Shown here piece after piece: positions 26,535 through 35,207 of a DNA stretch of 64,000 nt (position 1 is its first letter; the number at the start of each line of letters is the position of its first letter). The position numbers were made by a program, and so were the translations under genes. Source of the DNA: CAYGTO01 sp964352815 (GTDB taxonomy: Bacteria > Pseudomonadota > Alphaproteobacteria > Rickettsiales > UBA3002); NCBI GenBank assembly GCA_964352815.1, contig CAYGTO010000002.1:154872-218871 (forward strand), written 5' to 3'. The notes beneath the pieces are model-generated. The model worked only from the letters and a program-made list of their open reading frames with translations, made no database searches and had not been told where the DNA came from.

Positions 26535-27817
26535 GTGCTGTCATGAACATTGCCATTGCCGGGCTGGGCACAGTGGGCTGCAGCACCGTTTCATTACTGC
26601 AAGAACATGCGGCGCTCTACGAAAAACGCACAGGCAAAGTGCTGAACATTGTTGCGGTGTCCGCGCGTGATCAGAGCAAAGATCGCGGCATCGACCTGAA
26701 TGGTATCGAATGGGCTAGTTCGCCACTCGATTTGATCCAGAGCGATGCAGATATCATTGTCGAATTGATTGGCGGCTCTGACGGTGCAGCATTCGATCTT
26801 GTAAGCGCAGCATTGGATGCACAGAAACATGTCGTGACTGCGAACAAAGCACTCATTGCGAAGCATGGGGTGATGCTGGCTGCGAAGGCCGAAAAGGCAA
26901 ATGTCTCTCTTACATTTGAGGCCGCCGTTGCGGGCGGGATTCCGATTATTCATGCGCTGCAACATGGGCTGCATGCGAATCATGCCGAACGCATCATCGG
27001 CATCCTTAACGGCACCTGTAATTACATCCTTACCACCATGCAAAAGACAGGGCGAGAATTTGCAGATGTACTCAAAGAAGCGCAAGAATTAGGTTATGCG
27101 GAAGCGGATCCCACCTTCGACATTGATGGCATTGATACCGCGCACAAGCTGACGATTTTGGCGGCGCTCGCCTACGGCACCGAAGTGAATATGGATGCCG
27201 TGCACTGCGAAGGCATTCGCCATATCACCGCCACCGATATCGCCTATGCCACCGAGCTTGGCTACACCATCAAACTACTTGGCATCACGCAGCAGCATGG
27301 CGATGCGCTGGAACAACGTGTGCACCCGTGTTTGATTCCTAGTAACGCGCCAATCGCGCTGATCGATGGCGCATTTAACGCGGTGGAAGTGGTTGGCTGC
27401 GCTGTTGGCCGTGTCCTCTTTGAAGGACAAGGCGCTGGCGGGGACCCGACCGCATCGGCGGTTATTTCTGATATTCTTGATATTACCCAGGGACAAAAGA
27501 ACCATCCGTTCAACGTGCCGCATGCGCGCTTATCGAAAGCATCGGTGATGGCGATGGACACGCTGTCATGCCAATATTATCTGCGGCTTCCGGTGGCGGA
27601 TGAGCCAGGCGTGCTCGCAGACATCACCTCCTGCCTTGCAAAAGAAAAGGTATCCGTCGAACGGTTTGTACAAAAAACCCATGGCGATGACCAGCCTGCC
27701 GAGCTCGTACTCACCACCCATGTGACGCAAGAAGCGTCGATGCAGGCCGCTCTTAGCCAGATTAAATCACTCTCAAGCGTGCGCGGCGACGCACAATTGA
27801 TTCGCATGCTATCATAG
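26531..27817 (+). CDS. hom: Homoserine dehydrogenase
   Basis: Reduces aspartate semialdehyde to homoserine, the branch point to threonine and methionine. The dinucleotide-binding motif GLGTVG is at residues 11-16. The catalytic domain includes GILNGTCNYILTTM, ELGYAEADPTFDIDGIDTAHKL and FEGQGAGGDPTASAV. A C-terminal ACT domain (about 350-428; YYLRLPVADEPGVLADI) gives threonine feedback in characterised relatives. Its start overlaps the aminotransferase stop. Confidence 0.96.
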   Translation: MSAVMNIAIAGLGTVGCSTVSLLQEHAALYEKRTGKVLNIVAVSARDQSKDRGIDLNGIEWASSPLDLIQSDADIIVELIGGSDGAAFDLVSAALDAQKHVVTANKALIAKHGVMLAAKAEKANVSLTFEAAVAGGIPIIHALQHGLHANHAERIIGILNGTCNYILTTMQKTGREFADVLKEAQELGYAEADPTFDIDGIDTAHKLTILAALAYGTEVNMDAVHCEGIRHITATDIAYATELGYTIKLLGITQQHGDALEQRVHPCLIPSNAPIALIDGAFNAVEVVGCAVGRVLFEGQGAGGDPTASAVISDILDITQGQKNHPFNVPHARLSKASVMAMDTLSCQYYLRLPVADEPGVLADITSCLAKEKVSVERFVQKTHGDDQPAELVLTTHVTQEASMQAALSQIKSLSSVRGDAQLIRMLS

Positions 27818-27826
27818 GAGGCAACC

Positions 27827-28837
27827 ATGAACGCAGAAGTAAAACACGCCGATGAAACCCGGGTCTATGCCCTCGACCGAAACTTTGTGCTCGAAGCGGT
27901 ACGCGTCACTGAGGCTGCGGCTTTATCGGCAGCGCAATGGATTGGTAAGGGCAAAGAAAAAGATGCAGACCAGGCCGCTGTGAACGGCATGCGCCAAGCG
28001 CTGAACAGCCTCGCGATCGACGGTACCGTCGTGATTGGCGAAGGCGAACGCGACGAAGCGCCCATGCTCTATATTGGGGAGCATGTCGGCGCGGGAGACG
28101 GACCCAAAGTGGATATCGCGCTTGATCCGTTAGAGGGCACGACCATTTGCGCAACAGGCGGTGCAAACTCTTTGGCCGTGCTTGCCATGGCGGAATCGGG
28201 TGGCTTCTTGCACGCGCCCGATGTCTATATGAATAAGATTGCCGTTGGCGGCGACCTTCCCGACAATGTGGTGTCGCTCGATGCTTCACCGAAGGAAAAT
28301 TTGGCGAGCCTTGCTAAAGCAAAAGGCTGTGAGATTTCTGATTTGATGGTGATGATCCTGGATCGTCCACGCCACGAAACGATGATTCACGCCGTGCGCG
28401 AGGCCGGCGCACGCATCACCCTCATTGGTGACGGTGATGTGGCAGGCGTCATTGCGTGCACGCTCCCTGAAACCGGCATTGATATGTATATGGGGATTGG
28501 TGGCGCGCCAGAGGGTGTTCTCGCCGCAGCCGCGCTGCGTTGCACTGGCGGGCAGTTCCAAGGACGGCTTCTGTTTGACAATGACGAACAGCGCGCGCGT
28601 GCGACCCGCATGGGCGTGGAAGAGCTCGATAAAATCTACACGCTCGAAGAGCTCGCTTCCGGCAATGTGATGTTCGCCGCGACCGGCGTGACGGACGGGT
28701 GGATGCTGAACGGTGTCAAGCAATGGGAAGGCGGCGCACGCACCCATTCGATGATCATGCGTAGTACGACAGGTACGATTCGCCTCGTCGAAACCGATCA
28801 CAACTTCACGCGCAAAACATGGCTTGCCGATGAATGA
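27827..28837 (+). CDS. glpX: Class II fructose-1,6-bisphosphatase GlpX
   Basis: Gluconeogenic phosphatase of the GlpX type. Metal and substrate motifs are visible as GEGERDEAPMLYIG and DPLEGTTICATGG, with GIGGAPEGVLAAAAL in the middle of the protein. The 336-residue length is typical. A strong AGGAGG ribosome site lies upstream. It follows hom by 9 bp and overlaps recJ, an arrangement conserved in Alphaproteobacteria. Confidence 0.95.
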   Translation: MNAEVKHADETRVYALDRNFVLEAVRVTEAAALSAAQWIGKGKEKDADQAAVNGMRQALNSLAIDGTVVIGEGERDEAPMLYIGEHVGAGDGPKVDIALDPLEGTTICATGGANSLAVLAMAESGGFLHAPDVYMNKIAVGGDLPDNVVSLDASPKENLASLAKAKGCEISDLMVMILDRPRHETMIHAVREAGARITLIGDGDVAGVIACTLPETGIDMYMGIGGAPEGVLAAAALRCTGGQFQGRLLFDNDEQRARATRMGVEELDKIYTLEELASGNVMFAATGVTDGWMLNGVKQWEGGARTHSMIMRSTTGTIRLVETDHNFTRKTWLADE

Positions 28838-30659
28838 GAGCGGCCTTCTTGTTCGCGATTCGCGTGCCGCACTTTCACTAGAGCGTTACAAACCTGCGAG
28901 CGGTAAAGGCTGGAAATGGCGCGCTTCTGGCAGCGATGTTGAATCTTATATGGATGCTGTTTCTCAGCGCTACGCTGTTGAAAGCACCCTCGCACGAATC
29001 ATGGCTGGGCGGGATATTACGCTTGAAGAAGTAGAGCATTACCTCTCTCCCACCCTGCGCCATTTATTGCCTAATCCAATGCATCTGCGCGATATGGATA
29101 AAGCCATTGCGCGGCTCGTTGATGCGGTCCGCAACAAAGAAACCATTGCGGTGTTTGGTGACTATGACGTCGATGGCGCCACATCCACCTCACTGTTACT
29201 ACGCTATTTCGCCATGCTCGGCGTGCCAACACTCTTCCACATTCCTGACCGTATTGAAGAAGGCTATGGCCCCAACACAGACGCGTTCATTACGTTAAAA
29301 GATCAGGGCGCACACCTGATCATCACCGTCGATTGCGGAACCGTTTCCTATGAGCCGATTAAGGAGGCGTGCCGCCTGGGCATGGATGTTATTGTCGTCG
29401 ACCACCATATTGGCGGCGAACGGCTCCCGGATGCACTCGCCGTGATTAACCCAAACCGGCTGGATGAAAGCAGTGATTACGGCCATCTTGCCGCGGTCGG
29501 TGTCACCTTCCTGGTGCTTGTTGCGCTGAATCGCGCGCTTCGTGATGCCGGGCTGTTTGAGTCGCTCGGTGTTGCTGAACCCGACCTACGCCAGTGGCTT
29601 GATCTGGTTGCGTTAGGAACCGTGTGTGACGTCGTGCCGCTTACCACGTTGAACCGCGCTTATGTATCGCAAGGGCTGCGCGTGCTCGCACAACGTCAGA
29701 ATACGGGGCTGGCCGCACTATCCGATGTGTCCCGGCTCGACCACACGCCCAGCGCCTATAGCCTTGGTTTTATGCTAGGCCCGCGCATTAATGCAGGCGG
29801 CCGCGTCGGTAAAGCGTCGCTTGGCACGAGCCTCCTCTCAACGGAGGATGCGGAAGAGGCGCGCCATATTGCTGCGCAGCTCGATCAGTATAATCAAGAG
29901 CGCAAAGCCATCGAAGCCTCAGTGTTAGATGAGGCCACGCGCATGGCCGAATCACAATCAAACCAGCCGATCATTATGGTGGCGAAAGAAGGCTGGCACC
30001 CAGGCGTCATTGGCATTGTCGCCGGCCGCCTGAAAGAACGCTTCGAACGGCCCGCCGCCGTCATTGCAATCGATGAAGCCGGTATCGGCAAAGCCTCCGC
30101 TCGCTCTGTCACGGGCGTGGATGTCGGCAGCGCCATCACTGCCGCAACACAAGAAGGGCTGCTCCTTGCTGGTGGCGGCCACGCCATGGCGGGCGGGTTC
30201 TCGCTTGAAATGAACGGCTTTGACGCGCTGTATGATTTTTTCTGCGCGCGCCTTTCAGACGCCGTGGCACTATACCAGCAAGAGAAATCCCGGAAGATTG
30301 ATGCTGCGCTGTCGGTCAGCGGCTGCTCAGTTGAACTGATTGAACAAATCGAAGCGCTCGGGCCGTACGGGATGGGCCACCCCTCTCCCACCTTCATGAT
30401 TCCCAAAGCGCGGATTGTTCGGCGCGATGTGCTTAAAGAAAAACATATCCGGCTTAAAATTATTGATGACGCATCGGGCGCGCGCGAGGGCAGCGCCTTG
30501 ACCGCGCTTGCGTTTAACAGTGTCGATGGCTTGCTGGGGGATATGCTTCTTTCTGAGCATTATCAGAGCCTTGCGCTTGTCGGCTCGCTTCAACTGAACC
30601 ATTGGCAGGACCGAATCTCACCGCAGCTCCTGATTGATGATGCAGCGATTAGTGACTAA
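28830..30659 (+). CDS. recJ: Single-stranded-DNA-specific 5'-3' exonuclease RecJ
   Basis: Recombination and repair nuclease of the DHH superfamily. Metal-binding motifs are GDYDVDGATS (from about residue 110), VDCG (about 170) and VDHH (190-193). A DHHA1 domain with GGGHAMAGGF and a C-terminal OB-like domain follow. The ATG chosen overlaps the glpX end by 8 bp; a TTG two codons upstream is less likely. The length (609) is normal for alphaproteobacterial RecJ. Confidence 0.95.
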   Translation: MNESGLLVRDSRAALSLERYKPASGKGWKWRASGSDVESYMDAVSQRYAVESTLARIMAGRDITLEEVEHYLSPTLRHLLPNPMHLRDMDKAIARLVDAVRNKETIAVFGDYDVDGATSTSLLLRYFAMLGVPTLFHIPDRIEEGYGPNTDAFITLKDQGAHLIITVDCGTVSYEPIKEACRLGMDVIVVDHHIGGERLPDALAVINPNRLDESSDYGHLAAVGVTFLVLVALNRALRDAGLFESLGVAEPDLRQWLDLVALGTVCDVVPLTTLNRAYVSQGLRVLAQRQNTGLAALSDVSRLDHTPSAYSLGFMLGPRINAGGRVGKASLGTSLLSTEDAEEARHIAAQLDQYNQERKAIEASVLDEATRMAESQSNQPIIMVAKEGWHPGVIGIVAGRLKERFERPAAVIAIDEAGIGKASARSVTGVDVGSAITAATQEGLLLAGGGHAMAGGFSLEMNGFDALYDFFCARLSDAVALYQQEKSRKIDAALSVSGCSVELIEQIEALGPYGMGHPSPTFMIPKARIVRRDVLKEKHIRLKIIDDASGAREGSALTALAFNSVDGLLGDMLLSEHYQSLALVGSLQLNHWQDRISPQLLIDDAAISD

Positions 30660-30682
30660 GCAAATGCAGGGTGGCTTCGAAG

Positions 30683-30710
30683 TTGACAAGCCCATTTTGA
30701 TCGATATAGT
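30683..30710 (+). promoter_or_regulatory. Sigma-70-type promoter of tRNA-Glu
   Basis: A perfect TTGACA and a near-perfect TATAGT are separated by 16 bases. The -10 box ends 21 bases before the mature tRNA, leaving room for a short 5' leader. It is the best promoter in the window and lies just after the recJ stop. Confidence 0.85.
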
Positions 30711-30731
30711 GCAGATTCACTTTTTTCGAGT

Positions 30732-30806
30732 GACCCCTTCGTCTAGCGGTTAGGACGTCACCCTTTCACGGTGAAAACACGGGTTCGATTCCCGTAGGGG
30801 TCACCA
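30732..30806 (+). tRNA. tRNA-Glu (anticodon TTC)
   Basis: The cloverleaf is complete. The acceptor GACCCCT pairs with AGGGGTC, the discriminator is A, and CCA is encoded. The D arm is GTC..GAC, the anticodon stem is TCACC/GGTGA with loop CTTTCAC, and the T arm is ACGGG-TTCGATT-CCCGT. The TTC anticodon reads GAA and GAG. No intrinsic terminator follows before the convergent peroxidase gene. Confidence 0.97.
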
Positions 30807-30818
30807 CTTCCTTTGATC

Positions 30819-31433
30819 CTACTCGTTTTGGCTGACCTTGATGTCAAGACTATCCGAATTGTCTGCGATCGCCACATTGATGCTCTCTTTGAGCTTAGAC
30901 GATTCCGGCGAGGTCATGGATGAGAACCATGTAATGAACTGACCATCGCGGCCAATCAAATATTTGTGGAAATTCCATTTCGGGCGACCGATGAAACCTG
31001 CCTGCTCCCCTGCCCATTTAAAGAAGGGATGGGCATTATCACCAGAGACATCCGCTTTTTGAGTGAGCGGAAAGGTGATCTGATATTCCTTTTCAGTGAA
31101 GGCTTGGATCTCTTCCGAAGAGCCGGGCTCTTGCTTGCCAAACGCATTACATGGCACACCAATCACGGTAAATCCTTGATCTTTGTATTGCTCATACACT
31201 TCCTGAAGCGCATTATATTGCGGGGTAAACCCACATTGCGACGCGGTGTTCACCACCAGCAACACTTGGCCTTCAAACTGTGAGAGCGGTAAGGGCGAAC
31301 CATCAATCGCTGTAAATGAGAAATCATACGCATTGGTCATGGCCTCCTCCTCCGCCATCAGTGATGCAGGCATCACGACGCTTATTACCATTGCCGAAGC
31401 AATGGCTGAAATGGGCCGCATGGCGGCTTTCAT
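30819..31433 (-). CDS. Glutathione peroxidase-like thiol peroxidase, probably exported
   Basis: Peroxidase of the GPx family. The peroxidatic site NTASQCGFTPQY has Cys in place of selenocysteine, and the family motifs GVPCNAFGKQEPG and KWNFHKYLIGRDG are present. An N-terminal extension (MKAAMRPISAIASAMVISVVMPASLMA) looks like a signal peptide, so the mature enzyme is probably periplasmic, whereas many bacterial GPx proteins are cytoplasmic. The start is uncertain: upstream and downstream ATGs exist and none has a strong ribosome site. Many such Cys enzymes use thioredoxin instead of glutathione. Confidence 0.9.
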   Translation of the reverse strand: MKAAMRPISAIASAMVISVVMPASLMAEEEAMTNAYDFSFTAIDGSPLPLSQFEGQVLLVVNTASQCGFTPQYNALQEVYEQYKDQGFTVIGVPCNAFGKQEPGSSEEIQAFTEKEYQITFPLTQKADVSGDNAHPFFKWAGEQAGFIGRPKWNFHKYLIGRDGQFITWFSSMTSPESSKLKESINVAIADNSDSLDIKVSQNE

Positions 31434-31470
31434 TATGTGATTCAAAAATACCATAGTAAAACTATAGGGA

Positions 31471-31502
31471 TAAAAACCCCGTTTGACCAATTACAACGGG
31501 GT
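31471..31502 (-). terminator. Intrinsic terminator of the 424-residue membrane-protein gene
   Basis: ACCCCGTT and AACGGGGT form an 8-bp stem around an 11-base loop, followed on the minus strand by TTTTTA. It lies about 40 bases past the stop of the upstream minus-strand gene. A T-run is present on the other side too, so it could also work in the plus direction. Confidence 0.8.
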
Positions 31503-31542
31503 AATTTTTTGAGGGATTCTAAGTGATTACACTAGCGTTAGC

Positions 31543-32817
31543 TCACCCTATGGGTGCAAGTGTCGTATCCGCAAGCTGTGCTTCTTCGCGGCGTGCCATT
31601 TCACGCTGAACGAAGCTTTGTGGTGGCGTCTGCGCAGTCTGTGGTGGTGCGTAGCGACCAATCACCTGAGGATCAGGCGTCACTACACCCGCCACATGCG
31701 AACGCGTCGGCATCATTGACCCGACTTCCGGGTTCGCTAGGCGCTGCTGTCCGCGTGCAAACACGGCCTGCTGCGTATCACGAGCAAAGCTGGAAACGGG
31801 CTGGGTAATCCCGCGCACGGTTTGGCGAAGCTTCGCGCGCATCTCTTCTTGATAGGTTGGCTGAATTCCCTCTTTGCGTATCACGGCTTTCTCTTGGCCG
31901 AGTGCTAAGAAGATCAATGATTGCGGGCGAATATTACGTCCTGAGACATCGCGTGCTAGCTGGTTGATTTGTTCGACATGAGCAAATTGCTGAATCGCCT
32001 CTTCCTGAGCAGACGCCGGAAGATCTTCATAATGGGCACCGAACTGACGCTGCACCTCTTGAGCGAGCTGCGTATTCGCCGCCACCATCGCGCCAAACAC
32101 CTGCATCGGCGTAACCGCATTGCCGCGCTTAATTTCTAAGTCGAGGTCTTTCACCGCCTCATGCGCCGTAGTGACACGCTCAGATTTCACTTCATTGACG
32201 TCTTGAAGCAACCCACGCACAGAGAATTTCGTGGCTGCGTTGACCAATCCCGCTACTAACGTCGCGCCTGTGAACTTTAATGCCACCGGTGCACTATTGC
32301 GAATCCAATCGACCGCGCTTTCTAAAGGACCGCCGCTATTGATAAGGCTATCATTCAATGCCTGGAGCCCGGCTCCGCCAAGCGACACCATCAATACACC
32401 GGTGATGGCTGCCCCAGCTGCTGTTGAAATCAAATCATAATTCAGTTCTTTATCATACGCATCGAGCTCTGACTGAAGCCCTGGATTTGCTGGAAACCCT
32501 AATTTCGGGTTCCCCTCAGCAAGCTGCCTGAGGTTAGAAATGGTCACCGCCTCCGGATCAACTTCGAGCAGAGCAGCCGCTTCATCGCGGTAGAAGTTCA
32601 AAAGGTTCTTTTCTTTGCTTGAGCGTTTTAGGAAATTTAAGCGTGAGGAAACAACAGCGCCAAGCGGGATTCCAAGCATTGCAAACATGATGGGCGGGCC
32701 TCCAGCCGCGATTGCTGCCGTCGTCGCCGCACCCACAGCGATTGCCACCGCCCCAGCGCCCAGCGCCCAGGTCAGTGCTTTCTCGCCAAATTCCAATGCT
32801 TTATCAAAAATTCGCAT
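31543..32817 (-). CDS. Unrecognised Ala/Gly-rich membrane protein
   Basis: I do not recognise this 424-residue family. The N-terminus has a short amphipathic helix, then a hydrophobic Ala/Gly-rich pair of helices (about 15-57). A soluble segment follows (KEKNLLNFYRDEAAALLEVDPEAV), then two more hydrophobic segments (about 130-152 and 175-195). The rest (about 210-424) is soluble, helical and Gln/Arg/Glu-rich, with a Pro/Gln-rich end. It is a stand-alone gene with its own terminator. No signal peptide is obvious. Its layout faintly resembles the other unrecognised membrane protein near base 21000, but I see no clear sequence similarity. Confidence 0.75.
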   Translation of the reverse strand: MRIFDKALEFGEKALTWALGAGAVAIAVGAATTAAIAAGGPPIMFAMLGIPLGAVVSSRLNFLKRSSKEKNLLNFYRDEAAALLEVDPEAVTISNLRQLAEGNPKLGFPANPGLQSELDAYDKELNYDLISTAAGAAITGVLMVSLGGAGLQALNDSLINSGGPLESAVDWIRNSAPVALKFTGATLVAGLVNAATKFSVRGLLQDVNEVKSERVTTAHEAVKDLDLEIKRGNAVTPMQVFGAMVAANTQLAQEVQRQFGAHYEDLPASAQEEAIQQFAHVEQINQLARDVSGRNIRPQSLIFLALGQEKAVIRKEGIQPTYQEEMRAKLRQTVRGITQPVSSFARDTQQAVFARGQQRLANPEVGSMMPTRSHVAGVVTPDPQVIGRYAPPQTAQTPPQSFVQREMARREEAQLADTTLAPIG

Positions 32818-32925
32818 ACTACTACTTCTTTCACCTTACAGAATAGCAGACTCTGTATGGAATAATGTGACAGTTTCGTGAAGTTTATAAGAAAAAAACC
32901 ATGTGTTTCATGGAGTTATATACAT

Positions 32926-33047
32926 GAAAATGGCGATAGCGACCGCGAAAATAGTGCATTCTGAGCATCGCAGCGTAAGCGTAGGTTGAACTACGTGCGC
33001 AGCGAAGCGCATGAATGCGCTATGTGCAGCGCGCTATGGCCATTTTC
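32926..33047. repeat. 122-nt near-perfect hairpin element
   Basis: Nearly the whole interval folds on itself. The outer arms GAAAATGGCGATAGCG and CGCTATGGCCATTTTC match at 15 of 16 positions. Matched blocks continue inward (ATAGTGCATTC with GAATGCGCTAT; GCAGCG with CGCTGC-type pairs) to a GTTGAA loop after GCGTAG/CTACG. The right end abuts the stop codon of the carbonic-anhydrase-like gene. It has no T-run. It could be a MITE-like insertion or a structured RNA end. Confidence 0.7.
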
Positions 33048-33602
33048 TTACCACGGGGGCGTGATGTTCGCATGCGCTACCGTCTCACCGCGATGCTGTT
33101 TCATGTCATTGACATAATTTTCTGCAGAAATCCCAATAAATTCAGCCTCTTGCGGTTTCAGGTCACGGAAATACTTGGCTGGATTCCCTGCCCATAATGC
33201 GCCCGCCGGCACTTCCTTACGCGCCGTCAGGAGGCTTCCCGCGGCAAGCATGCCGCCGTTTTTCACCACCGCCCCATCGAGCACCGTCGCGCTCATACCG
33301 ACGAAGCATTCATCTTCGAGCGTGCAGGCATGGAGCATAGCATTATGGCCAATCGTAATCCCCGAGCCAATCTGCGTGGGGCCAGTATTTCGGGTGACAT
33401 GAATCGTCGTGTTATCTTGAATATTGGTGCGCTCGCCGATGCGGATCCTGTTCACATCGCCGCGAATCACACAGCCAAACCACACGCTGGTCTCCGCGCC
33501 AATTTCGACATCACCGATCACCACCGCGCCCGGCGCAATCCACGCATCCGGATGGATCTTTGGCATAATACCTTGAAAGGGCAAAATCAGTGGCTGTGTC
33601 AT
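33048..33602 (-). CDS. Gamma-carbonic anhydrase-like hexapeptide protein
   Basis: Left-handed beta-helix protein of the YrdA/PaaY/gamma-carbonic anhydrase family. Hexapeptide repeats run from about 18 to 135 (IAPGAVVIGDVEIGAETSVW, then IGERTNIQDNTTIHV). The zinc-ligand pattern is conserved, with His in NTTIHV and the HxxxxH of IGHNAMLHAC. The length (184) is usual. Family members bind metal, but many show no proven carbonic anhydrase activity. It is 9 bp downstream of argC. Confidence 0.9.
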   Translation of the reverse strand: MTQPLILPFQGIMPKIHPDAWIAPGAVVIGDVEIGAETSVWFGCVIRGDVNRIRIGERTNIQDNTTIHVTRNTGPTQIGSGITIGHNAMLHACTLEDECFVGMSATVLDGAVVKNGGMLAAGSLLTARKEVPAGALWAGNPAKYFRDLKPQEAEFIGISAENYVNDMKQHRGETVAHANITPPW

Positions 33603-33611
33603 ATCCGCTCC

Positions 33612-34655
33612 TTAGGGCACCGTCGCGATCTGCGGCAGGGCGAGCGTTTCGTCAAACCCATAGCGAATATTCATATTCTGCACCGCCTGGCCCGACGCGC
33701 CCTTGATCATATTATCAATCACTGACACCAGAATCGCGCGCTTCTCAATGCGGTCTTCCGCCACGCCAATGATGCAACGGTTTGTCCCGCGCACCTGGTG
33801 GGTGGTCGGCGTGTGGCCGAGCGGCAATATCGTTACAAAGGGCTCATCCACATAGGTTCGTTCTAAAATTTCATGGAGCGAGCTGGCACTCTGTCCCTCA
33901 TGGTACGCGACGTGAATGCTCGAGCTAATCCCGCGCGACATCGGCACCAGATGCGGGGTGAAACTGATGGTCGGCATCTGATCAGACACGGCGCCAATCT
34001 CTTGTTCCACTTCCGCCACATGCCGGTGGCCGCCGACGCCATACGCCCCGGCACCTTCATTTACTTCGGAAAACAGCGTTGCCTGTTTCGCCGCGCGCCC
34101 TGCCCCGCTCACGCCCGACATGGACGCGATGGTGATATGGTCTAGCCAGATCGCCTTCGCTTTAGCAAGCGGCAGCAATGGCAAGAGCATCGAAGTCGGG
34201 TAACAGCCCGGATTGGCAATCAGCCGCGCCTGTATAATCTGCGCGCGGTTATGCTCACATAAGCCGTAGACCGCGTCTTTCTGAAGCTCGGGCGCCTCAT
34301 GAGGTTTGCCATACCATGATTGGTATGCCTCACGATCGCGCAGACGAAAATCCGCGGAAAGGTCAATCACAGTGAGGGAATCCGGTAGCCCCGCCAGCAC
34401 GTTTTGCGTGGTGGCATGCGGCAAACAGCAAAACACCAGATCGACGCCGCTAAAATCAATTTCGTCAATCCGTGTGAGTGCTGGCAATGGCTGATGCGCC
34501 AGATGCGGATAGACCTCGCCATACGCCTTCCCGGCTTGCGAATCGCCTGAAAGCGCTACGATGTTCGCATGTGGATGCGCCGATAACAGACGCACCAGCT
34601 CCGCGCCCGTATAGCCGCTGGCACCAAGAATCGCGATGGATAATAATTGAGACAT
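33612..34655 (-). CDS. argC: N-acetyl-gamma-glutamyl-phosphate reductase ArgC
   Basis: Third step of arginine synthesis: NADPH-dependent reduction of N-acetylglutamyl phosphate. It has an N-terminal Rossmann motif, GASGYTGAELVRLL (residues 11-24), the active-site cysteine in NPGCYPTS, and GVGGHRHVAEVEQE plus FTPHLVPMSRGI later. The length (347) is typical. It lies downstream of rpsI beyond a terminator. The next pathway enzyme in the window, argB, is 19 kb away. Confidence 0.96.
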   Translation of the reverse strand: MSQLLSIAILGASGYTGAELVRLLSAHPHANIVALSGDSQAGKAYGEVYPHLAHQPLPALTRIDEIDFSGVDLVFCCLPHATTQNVLAGLPDSLTVIDLSADFRLRDREAYQSWYGKPHEAPELQKDAVYGLCEHNRAQIIQARLIANPGCYPTSMLLPLLPLAKAKAIWLDHITIASMSGVSGAGRAAKQATLFSEVNEGAGAYGVGGHRHVAEVEQEIGAVSDQMPTISFTPHLVPMSRGISSSIHVAYHEGQSASSLHEILERTYVDEPFVTILPLGHTPTTHQVRGTNRCIIGVAEDRIEKRAILVSVIDNMIKGASGQAVQNMNIRYGFDETLALPQIATVP

Positions 34656-34682
34656 GATACCCCCTGGTCCAAATTTTTAGCA

Positions 34683-34713
34683 TAAAAAAAGCCCGCCGCA
34701 AGGGCAGGCTTTT
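34683..34713 (-). terminator. Intrinsic terminator of rplM-rpsI
   Basis: On the minus strand AGCCTGCC and GGCGGGCT form an 8-bp stem with one G-U pair and a 5-base loop, followed by seven T residues. It is about 25 bases past the rpsI stop and separates the ribosomal operon from argC. Confidence 0.88.
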
Positions 34714-34737
34714 CTTTGTTGTATAGAATCGCAACCC

Positions 34738-35196
34738 TTAACGTTTCGAGAATTGGAAGCTACGGCGTGCTTTCGCGCGGCCATACTTCTTACGTTCAAC
34801 CACACGCGCATCACGTGTTAGGAAGCCACCCTTGCGCAGCGCTTTGTGGAAGGTCTGCGGATCAAAATTATCGAGCGCTCGGCTCAGCCCATGGCGCACT
34901 GCCCCGGCTTGTCCAGAAAGACCGCCACCTTTAACCGTTGCGATCACATCGAATTTGTTGTCCATCTCCACCGCGACAAATGGCTGGTTCAAGATCATGC
35001 GCAGCACCGGACGTGCAAAATACTGTTCCTGGTCTTTTCCGTTCACGGTCACTTTACCCATGCCTGGCTTAATCCACACACGCGCTACGGAACCTTTACG
35101 ACGGCCCGTACCATAGGCACGGCCAAGTTTATCGAGCTTAGGCTCTTTCGTGACCGGTACTTCTGCCGGCTGTTCAATCACAATCGCTTCTGACAT
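34738..35196 (-). CDS. rpsI: 30S ribosomal protein uS9
   Basis: Small-subunit protein with the conserved GTGRRKGSVARVW motif and the C-terminal ERKKYGRAKARRSFQFSKR tail that reaches the P-site tRNA. A roughly 25-residue Glu/Pro-rich N-terminal extension is usual for Alphaproteobacteria. It is 11 bp downstream of rplM, the universal pairing. Confidence 0.97.
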   Translation of the reverse strand: MSEAIVIEQPAEVPVTKEPKLDKLGRAYGTGRRKGSVARVWIKPGMGKVTVNGKDQEQYFARPVLRMILNQPFVAVEMDNKFDVIATVKGGGLSGQAGAVRHGLSRALDNFDPQTFHKALRKGGFLTRDARVVERKKYGRAKARRSFQFSKR

Positions 35197-35207
35197 ATCT
35201 ATCCTAT

